DNA of 64,000 bases, taken from contig OW121852.1 of assembly GCA_933228895.1 (NCBI GenBank), positions 128,397,544 through 128,461,543 on the forward strand, given 5' to 3'. Below the pieces are notes generated by a model. That model did not search any database, had not been told where the DNA came from, and saw only the letters and a list, made by a program, of their open reading frames with translations. Both the position numbers and the translations under genes were made by a program. This stretch comes from Platycnemis pennipes (taxonomy: Eukaryota > Arthropoda > Insecta > Odonata > Platycnemididae). Shown here piece after piece: positions 57,389-64,000 of the stretch (position 1 is the first letter of the stretch; every line of letters begins with the position of its first letter).

Positions 57389-57778
57389 TTATATCCCAGT
57401 GGCAGGATTTCCTGCCACTTACGTTTACTTGCGCTAGATGGCGAAAGATGAGCAGTAGGATAAAAATTTCACTGCACTCTAATTTTGCCACCCTCTTGTG
57501 TATACAATTCAAGATTTTAACCCCAGGCACCAGAAACTTACAGAGGTACACACAAGAAAACATGTGCTTGCATGTGTCCTCAGCAAGATGGCTGAGAGAA
57601 GGAAGTTCATAGGGTAAATAATCCTATTATTTATAAAAATATTACCAATAGATTAGATTATGCATATTTCGTAATGTTCACTTGAATAGTGTATTAAATA
57701 GTTTTGCCGATAAATGTTAATATGATGAAATATTATCCTATGAATTCAGCTGGCAGGATTTCCTGCCACCGGGATTAA
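57389..57778. mobile_element. MITE with palindromic TIRs, piggyBac-like
   Basis: The ends TTATATCCCAGTGGCAGGA and the complement of TTTAATCCCGGTGGCAGGA each contain a palindrome, AGTGGCAGGATTTCCTGCCA (398-417 past 57000) and TGGCAGGATTTCCTGCCA (57751-57768). TTAT and TTAA at the borders suggest TTAA targeting. 390 bp, noncoding. It lies inside the RNase H remnant. Confidence 0.55.
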
Positions 57779-58149
57779 ACGATGTCATATTCATTTCATG
57801 GTCACATTATACTAGTAGATCTAATTCTTCGCCATAGCATATTTTATGCAATGCGGAATGGTCTTTCGACGGAAATGCTCTCTACAGATAATATTCTTGT
57901 ATTCCTAGGAATTTAAATGATTTCTGAGTATAATAAACTTTCACATAGGCGATTATATTAGAGTACATCCCCGTATGTTAACGATCATCTTGTGTCCAAA
58001 TCTATGCAACGAAATATCTTCGATGACAAAAATAAGGCGTCTTCACGTTGCAGACAAAATGGGTATCGATGAAGATCACTATTACAATATGATAATAATA
58101 ATAATAATAAATGGTCTTTATAGGGGCGAGGAGGCCAATAGGAGGCCCG
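57779..58149. other. Spacer with short ATA repeat
   Basis: (ATA)n-like run at about 58092-58111. Nothing else was recognised. Confidence 0.4.
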
Positions 58150-59050
58150 AGGAGGGCTATGAGGCCAATTTTTGACATTTTGAGCAAGGCAATAAAGGTT
58201 GTAGATAGTACTAAGTACCTAAGCATAGATGAGACAAGAGACACCATATTATGACAGGTATGGGACAAAAAAATTTATTCGAGGGAAACTCTAACGTTTG
58301 GTGTCAAACTGTGGTAACTTCACAGATCAGATGGATATTTACTGCATGCCGAGCCCTAATGTGGAAGTACCAAAACACATCTCATTTCTGGAAATGGATA
58401 AGGTTTTGATGTTGTTACTGGTCTCCTTCTAAAAGCTGATATCACGAAGGGCAGCCATGTTGTAGGTATTTGAGAACTTTTTTACGTCTATCAATCTGCT
58501 CTCTGAGTTAGCCAAGAGCGGGATTGGAGGACGTGGAATTATACGAGATAGCCCCTTAAACAAATCTCCTCTGACACCGAAGTCAGCCATGCAAAACAAG
58601 GAAAGAGGCACCATGGAAAAAACAGTTGAAGACAACGCAGTTGATGTCTGATGGAATGATAACCGAATATTTACCGTCACTAGCAACATTGTCAAAATGA
58701 AAATAATTACAAAAGCTAAACGATGGAGTGGAAAAGAAAAGAAGGCAATTGAATTTCCCCAACTTTAGCTTGTAGATGCCTACAATAAATACATGGGTGG
58801 CGTAGATTCTCATGACCAGTTTGTGGCGACATATAGAGCTATAATTCGCTCTAAAAAATGGTGGTGGCCATTATTTGCCTGGAGTTTAAATGCATCTATG
58901 GTAAATGCCTGGCGTTTATACCAAGACTTGGGATATGATAGTACATGGACAAACTTTCAACAGCAGTGGTTTTTATAGATACTAGGGCAGTATGGAGTAG
59001 AAAGAAAAGTTTCAGGACCTAAACTTCAAATAAGAGGAGCAGCTCACGAA
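58150..59050 (+). pseudogene. PiggyBac transposase remnant
   Basis: Fragments of DDE_Tnp_1_7 in order: DSTKYLSIDETRDTI near 58207, TFGVKLW near 58295, GLGFDVVTGLLLKAD near 58400, and an open C-terminal piece 58776-58978 with NKYMGGVDSHDQF, the hallmark YNKYMGGVD motif, and WWWPLFAWSLNASMVNAWRL. Many stops and shifts. Possible partner of the TTAA-type MITEs nearby, which is inference. Confidence 0.75.
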
Positions 59051-59227
59051 GGCGTTCGTTTTCATAAAATTGAACATGGGTAGTAAGAAGGGACCATGCC
59101 AATGCACAATGTGGCTGACGTTCAACATTTATAAGTGAAAAATGTAATGTTGCATTACATCTGGAGTGTCAGAAGCTATACCATATTCCCAATCAAAAGT
59201 GTGATCATTAATAATATGTGATTAGTT

Positions 59228-59371
59228 ATAATGTGAATAGTGAAGTTTAGAACAACATATAAATACTAATCATTTTTTATGCATGATATGTAGTGCATGT
59301 TTGGTGAGAATTCACCCCCTGCCACACATCTTTATGGTGGCTTGCAGGGTATTATGTAGATGTAGATGAAA
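59228..59371 (+). mobile_element. LINE-B 3' tail
   Basis: 3' UTR from the AATAGTGAAGTTTAGAACA stretch to the terminal stem-loop (59316-59350) and the (GTAGAT)n end. Confidence 0.8.
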
Positions 59372-60052
59372 AGACTATTAATTATTGTCACGCTCATTTA
59401 TAGTTCTATAAATGATTTTGTACAAATAAGACATTGTAAAATAAAATAACATAAAAACCTTATTCGTCAACTTTTTGTTACCTTTGTATCCCAGGGGGAG
59501 GAAAACTTGCCAGCAAAAACAATTGCATTGTACATTTCCTACGGCAATAATTTTTTGTAGGCATATGTTTCGGGTCCTTAGGAATAAAAATGACAAGTTT
59601 CATTGAAATCGGCAGAAAAAAAAAATTCTGGGCATTAATGGGTTAAGACTGTGGGGTACTCCAGGGTGGGTTCTTCGGGAATCCACAATTTAAAACCCTA
59701 GGAAGGTCCATTCCAAAATCAGAGATAAAGTTTAAAAAACGTATACCTACGGGTAGTGTCGCCTAGGTCTACGTCGACTGTAAAAAGCTGCATAAAATTG
59801 GGATTAAAAATTTGGTTAAAACACGGATGTGCTCCCGGAATGCCAAGATATGTTATCGATCAACAACAGAAATTAATGACTGAATTTTCTTAAAAAACTC
59901 CTGGTTAAGAGGGGTTTTAGCTAGAGATGGACTGAATAGCAGATTTCTCAAATCAGATAATAAACAAATGACTCGAATATTTGAATATCTCGAATTTAGA
60001 AACCTCAAATACTAGAATTGCAATTTATATGCTAAATTTTTGCTGCCGTAAT
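59372..60052. other. Spacer, nothing recognised
   Basis: AT-rich. TCGAATATTTGAATA-type words near 59975. No gene. Confidence 0.4.
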
Positions 60053-60187
60053 TACGAGGGTCATCCAAAAATTAAGTTCCGTTTTGGTCTGTAGGTTGCT
60101 AGGGTTTTTGTTTATTCAATTTTGGCAACGTTTTACGAAAGAGGGGAATCTTCTGAGTAGAATGGGAGGTGAAGGGCCGCAGTAGCC

Positions 60188-61623
60188 TTGAAAACAAGCT
60201 CACACCAAGACGCTGAAATGGAGCCCTCGACGTCCTGTCCCGCCACCTCTGTGCCTGTTCCGTCTCGTGTCGTTGTCCGCGGAGTGATTCAATTTCTTCA
60301 TGCCCGTGGTTTCAAATCGGTTGAAATTCATCAACAGCTTGTTTATGTGTATGGAGAGGGTGTAATTAGTGAGATGATGGTGAGGAGATGGGATCGTGAA
60401 TTTAGGGCGGGAAGACATTCACTTGAGGACGAAAGTGGAAGAGGCAGACCTTCAATTGTCACGGACGAACTTGTGGCAAAAGTCGACATGCTGTTCGCGA
60501 AGATCGCCGTTCCACCGTGGATGAACTCCACGAATGATTTTTTGCCTCAAGGAGAAACAATTAACGCCTCCCGGTATTTTGAGACCCTGAAGAACCTTCG
60601 TCGGGCCATCCAGAACAAGAGAAAAGAAATGTTGACCTCTGGTGTGTGCCTTCTCCACGACAATGCACGACCTCACGTCGCTCGTTCCACTACGGAACAT
60701 TTGGATCATTTCGGTTGGGATGTTCTGACCCATCCACCTTACAGTCCTGACTTGGCCCCTTCAGACTTTCATCTACATCTACACGATACCCTGCAAGCCA
60801 CCGCGAGGGTGTGTGGCAGGGGGTGAAGATCACCAAGCATGCACTACTAACATGCAAACTAGCAACTATATTGTCTCATGCAACTTGATTGTAAGTATCT
60901 ATAGTATTTAAGGGGTAATACATGCATCATGCACTACAGAATACTCTAAAATATTTCGCCTACCTATCCCTTTGCTATATGCTGCCTATTCTGTTCTCTT
61001 ATAGTACGGGGGAAAAATGCCATTTTGAATCTATCGGTACGACAATCTATCTCTCTAATCTTATTTATCTGGTCGAATCTAGCATAATACGCTGGTGTTT
61101 TTAATATGTGCCTGACATCTTCAGTAAAGCTATCCGATTGAAATTTCTCCAATAGATTTAATCTGAACTTTAACCTACGCTCTGATAATGATTCCCACCC
61201 TAATTCTTGTATTAATTCTGATACACTACTCAACCTATCGTAACACCTTTTGACGAACCTAGCTGCTCTACGCTGCAAACTGTCTACTTCTCTCATCAAA
61301 CCTAATTCATTAGGATCCCATACACTGGCTGCATACTCAAGGTGGGGCCTAACTAGTGAAAAGTAACATCGCTCTTTTGTCTTCATTGTCTTCATCTTCA
61401 CTTTCACTTCCTTGTCTTTTGTCTTCATCTTCACTTTCATCTGTTCACCAAAATTAAGGAGGGATTAGCCGGAGAAGGTTTCACAAGTGACGAGGAAGTA
61501 AAAGAAACTGTCACCAAATGGACCAAGGAGGTGGCGGGAAGCTTCTACGAGGAGGGGATTTCAAAGCTCATTTGTCGGTTTACGATGTGCATTGAGGTTT
61601 CCGGAGATTATGTGGAAAAATAA
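60188..61623 (+). pseudogene. Mariner transposase, deleted and interrupted
   Basis: N-terminal helix-turn-helix region (VIQFLHARGFKSVEIHQQL, then MVRRWDREFRAGR and GRGRPS). At about 60497-60530 a frameshift and a deletion of roughly a hundred codons remove the region with the first catalytic Asp. The frame then continues with LLHDNARPH (second D) and YSPDLAPSDFHL (third D), with 34 residues between them as in DD34D mariners. LINE-A interrupts at 60774. The C-terminus resumes at 61443 in the same frame (FTSDEEVKETVTKWTKE, SFYEEGISKL) and stops at 61621-61623. It cannot be active. Confidence 0.88.
60775..61432 (-). mobile_element. LINE-A 3' fragment inserted in mariner
   Basis: Flanked by a 10-bp target duplication ACTTTCATCT (60765-60774 and 61433-61442). 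The terminal stem-loop is at 60790-60830. The minus-strand frame 60964-61440 covers the KERCYFSLVRPHLEYAASVW to FFPRTIREQNRQH region. The 5' junction (61381-61432) consists of repeated GAAGACAAAAGA- and GTGAAAGTGAAGATG-like filler. Confidence 0.92.
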
Positions 61624-61724
61624 TACATATTATCAAGAACGTTTTCTGCAGGTTTAAAATTTTTTTCAATAAAAAATCGATTGATATTAAAAAAACGGAA
61701 CTTATTTTCTGGATGACCCTCGTA

Positions 61725-63284
61725 GTTTATTTTTTGTCAGGCGAAGGAAAAAGCTAAAACTTGACTAAATCGAAAAATTCAATTCCGGTTTTAAAATGTC
61801 AAATATACAATAAAATAACTTTACTACCAATTATGGACCATTGAATACATCCGACTTTTATAAGCATCGATAAGTAGGCAAAAAGCTTAAGGCGTTCTTT
61901 AAGTACTGGCCTGCTCTGGAATTAACCACAATCTAGTGTCAAAGTACACAGGTAAATCGAAAACTTGCATAAAAGATTAAAGTTGGAAATATTAATCCAT
62001 GATCTCATATAATGAACTATGGTATACATAACTATTATAAGGTAAACATTTTGCATGCAATTATTGCATGATTCAGTTAGGGCCAACAGTCAGATCAGTA
62101 CAACGAGGCCCCCGAATTGTATCAGCCCTCTACTACGCAAGAGAAGCCAACTTTATTGCAGTTAAGTAATAAAGGTAATTATTATTTATCTCCTCCTCCA
62201 CACTCTTCATGCTGAAAAGCATGTGACTCCAGTGGTCCCACTCACGTTTCAATCAAGTGATCAGTTTCATAATAAGTTTCTACGAAGTTCATAACTACTT
62301 TGGTATATTAAAAATAAAAAATTAGCATTGGCTTTAAATAGTTGAAATTTCATTAGAACATGAGGACAGCTAACGGAATAAAAAGCACGAAATTCTTGGT
62401 CATAGGATTTTAAGTCACGAAGACAATTCTAATCCAAATAAAATGTTTTAAATGTTTATCGGATGCGACGAAAAAATAATCTATGGTGTAATTTCTCAAA
62501 CTCAGGCATCTCGCGGTATTCGCGTCAGTCTCGACGGATAATAGCGATAATGGCTCGTTAATATAGCAGAGGCACGAGTTCTTAGTAACTCTTCTATAAA
62601 ATTCTTTAGCTATTTAAAGAAGCTATTCAAAAGAAGTACGATATGGAAGAAGGGCACATTATTTGACCCCTTATTAATCAACGACGATGTAACGGGAGTA
62701 GGCGTGGATCGAGCTGCAACCGTCCAGACGTGATATATGAAATTTCTTCGATTTTGAATCGTGACTAGCGGTGACTGCTTTCGTTGTACTATATGTCGTG
62801 AAAAGACAAGAGTTATTCCTGAATTCCTTTTGTTAAAATTGTTGTCATTCTGCCTAAAATGACTTGGTGTAACCTATCAACAGACTCCTATCTCCACTGT
62901 TTCCTTTTTCTAAAAAACCACGTAATGTTAGGTTTAATAGACCTACAATTTTTTTGGTCGTGTATTTTGTGAAAGTTTCGTCACCAACTAACGCAGTAAA
63001 AATTTGCTTTAATTTTCAAATATTTGTCCTTAACGTAATAAATAAGTGTTTCATCGTTTTATATCGATCAATCAATGTCCCAGGATCCCTACTAATAGGC
63101 ATCTTCTTATATCGCCTAACACGAGACTAAAAGGCATGTAAATGGTGGAAAAAAGTTATGGGAAAAAATTAAAATCCAGCGTAAAACAGGGAAAATATAA
63201 TTGGGATTAAAATATTTACCACCATGGAAGGTGCTAAAACAGAACTGCAAATAGTAAAGAAATGACTGCTCTAGAAACTTTCCC
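61725..63284. other. AT-rich spacer, nothing recognised
   Basis: No supported gene, RNA or repeat in about 1.5 kb. Confidence 0.4.
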
Positions 63285-64000
63285 CCCTGCGGGTAGGGGT
63301 ATTGAGAATACTCCCGCAGCAACCCTGCTTGTCGTAAGAGGCGACTAAAAGGGCGGGGAGACAACCCCGAAAACAAACCACTGAGTCAGCAAGGGTTGAG
63401 TCCGGACAGTCTTGTGGGTCAACTGTCTGTGTGCGGCCATACCAGCTGGCCTGCGATCCATCCGCATGTTTGCCGTGTGCGGTGACCCGTAAGGGGGAGA
63501 AGGGGATCCTGGTTGGTGAGTTCTCCGGCACCCATCCGGGTGTCGGATGCCCGGTATGGGCCGGAGTTCAATACCCCGCTTTGGCCCCGGATTCCCTGTA
63601 AACGGGCGGTCAGGATCTAGCCAATCCTGATCAATCGGCTTTCCGATATGTTCGGTGGCGAGTGCTGGAGAGACGGGGGTCTGCGTAGGGCGGCCAAAGG
63701 CGTATGGGTGTGGAGGACTCATGCGCTTGAGGTTCTAACCTGAAACAGGCCCCCACATCAATAGTGCTATATTCCTCGGGTAGCCCTGGCGACCACGCTG
63801 GTTTGCAGCGTGGCGTCCCAAATGTGTGGCTCCGTGGCGGGTGGGGAGCTCGAGGGACGAACCTATAAGTGGCATGGCAGACTTAAATCTTCCTCCACCC
63901 AAAAGACCTCGCTCAGATATGGGCGGGGGAGCCAATAGTTTTCGCGCATCTCAGCGCTATCTAATAATGAAATGCAAGGAAGAAGGCGAGACTCTTAAAA
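63285..64000 (+). mobile_element. Jockey-like LINE, second copy, 5' end
   Basis: It begins near CCCCCCTGCGGGTAGGGGTA with CGTAAGAGGCGACTAAAAGG at 63333-63352. It then shares the 5' UTR of the copy at 52736 from about 63495. It runs off the window. This copy keeps about 200 bp more of the 5' end. Confidence 0.8.
63874..64000 (+). CDS. Jockey-like ORF1 start, cut by window end
   Basis: ATG at 63874 opens MADLNLPPPKRPRSD, then RASQRYLIMKCKEEGE. This aligns with the ORF1 start at 53098 (Pro run, KR.LPD, G-rich, LVMKC). The frame is open to the window edge (42 codons). The start is chosen because alignment with the sister copy begins here. It encodes a Gag-like RNA-binding protein of the element. 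Confidence 0.75.
   Translation, partial: MADLNLPPPKRPRSDMGGGANSFRASQRYLIMKCKEEGETLK

Larger units (their letters stand above)
60055..61722 (+). mobile_element. Mariner-like DNA transposon, split by LINE-A
   Basis: Terminal inverted repeats of about 30 bp (CGAGGGTCATCCAAAAATTA at the left; the complement ends GGATGACCCTCG at 61722). TA target duplications lie at 60053-60054 and 61723-61724. The transposase has an internal deletion and a LINE-A insertion. Confidence 0.92.

Noticed and set aside
1..64000. CRISPR arrays, operons and ribosome binding sites
   Set aside because: The content is eukaryotic. No regularly spaced short repeats with unique spacers were seen.

Overview
This is a eukaryotic window: AT-rich, gene-poor and dense in transposable elements. 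Intron-like junctions, a tRNA-Ser relic, mariner, pogo, piggyBac and Harbinger DNA transposons, a BEL/Pao LTR element, Penelope-like remnants and CR1/L2/Jockey-type LINEs all point to an arthropod, most likely an insect. The species cannot be named from sequence alone. No conserved host protein-coding gene was recognised.

The dominant component is a group of related non-LTR retrotransposons, called here LINE-A, LINE-B and LINE-C. They share a 3' end with a short stem-loop followed by a (GTAGAT)n-type tail. About twenty copies or tails are present on both strands, nearly all 5'-truncated. Layout: 0.1-7.3 kb is LINE debris, including a hairpin insertion with hammerhead-like motifs and a 41-bp LINE tail insertion. 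7.3-10.4 kb is a pogo/Tigger-like transposon with an intact 564-residue transposase ending in a PHD-type zinc finger. 10.4-19.5 kb is a LINE-A copy split by a young BEL/Pao element (340-bp LTRs differing at one base, 5-bp target duplication, one in-frame stop in pol). 19.5-26.5 kb holds MITEs, tRNA-derived SINE-like units and an RTE-like LINE interrupted by LINE-B.

26.5-38 kb is poorer in repeats and has splice-like junctions that could be the 5' noncoding part of a host gene. 39-46 kb is a degenerate tandem array with units of about 1.2-1.7 kb, two of which are nearly identical over more than 1 kb. 47-56.7 kb holds LINE-B copies, a DNA transposon with inverted arms of about 400 bp that seems to lie inside a Penelope-like element, and a Jockey-like LINE (ORF1, CCHC knuckles, endonuclease) split by LINE-B. 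56.7-61.7 kb has Harbinger, RNase H, piggyBac and mariner remnants. The mariner is split by LINE-A with clear target duplications. The window ends in the 5' UTR and ORF1 start of a second copy of the Jockey-like family.

The elements do not form a shared pathway. They record layered insertions, and several relative ages can be read directly: LINE-A before BEL, mariner before LINE-A, Jockey-like before LINE-B, and LINE-B before both pogo and the hairpin.
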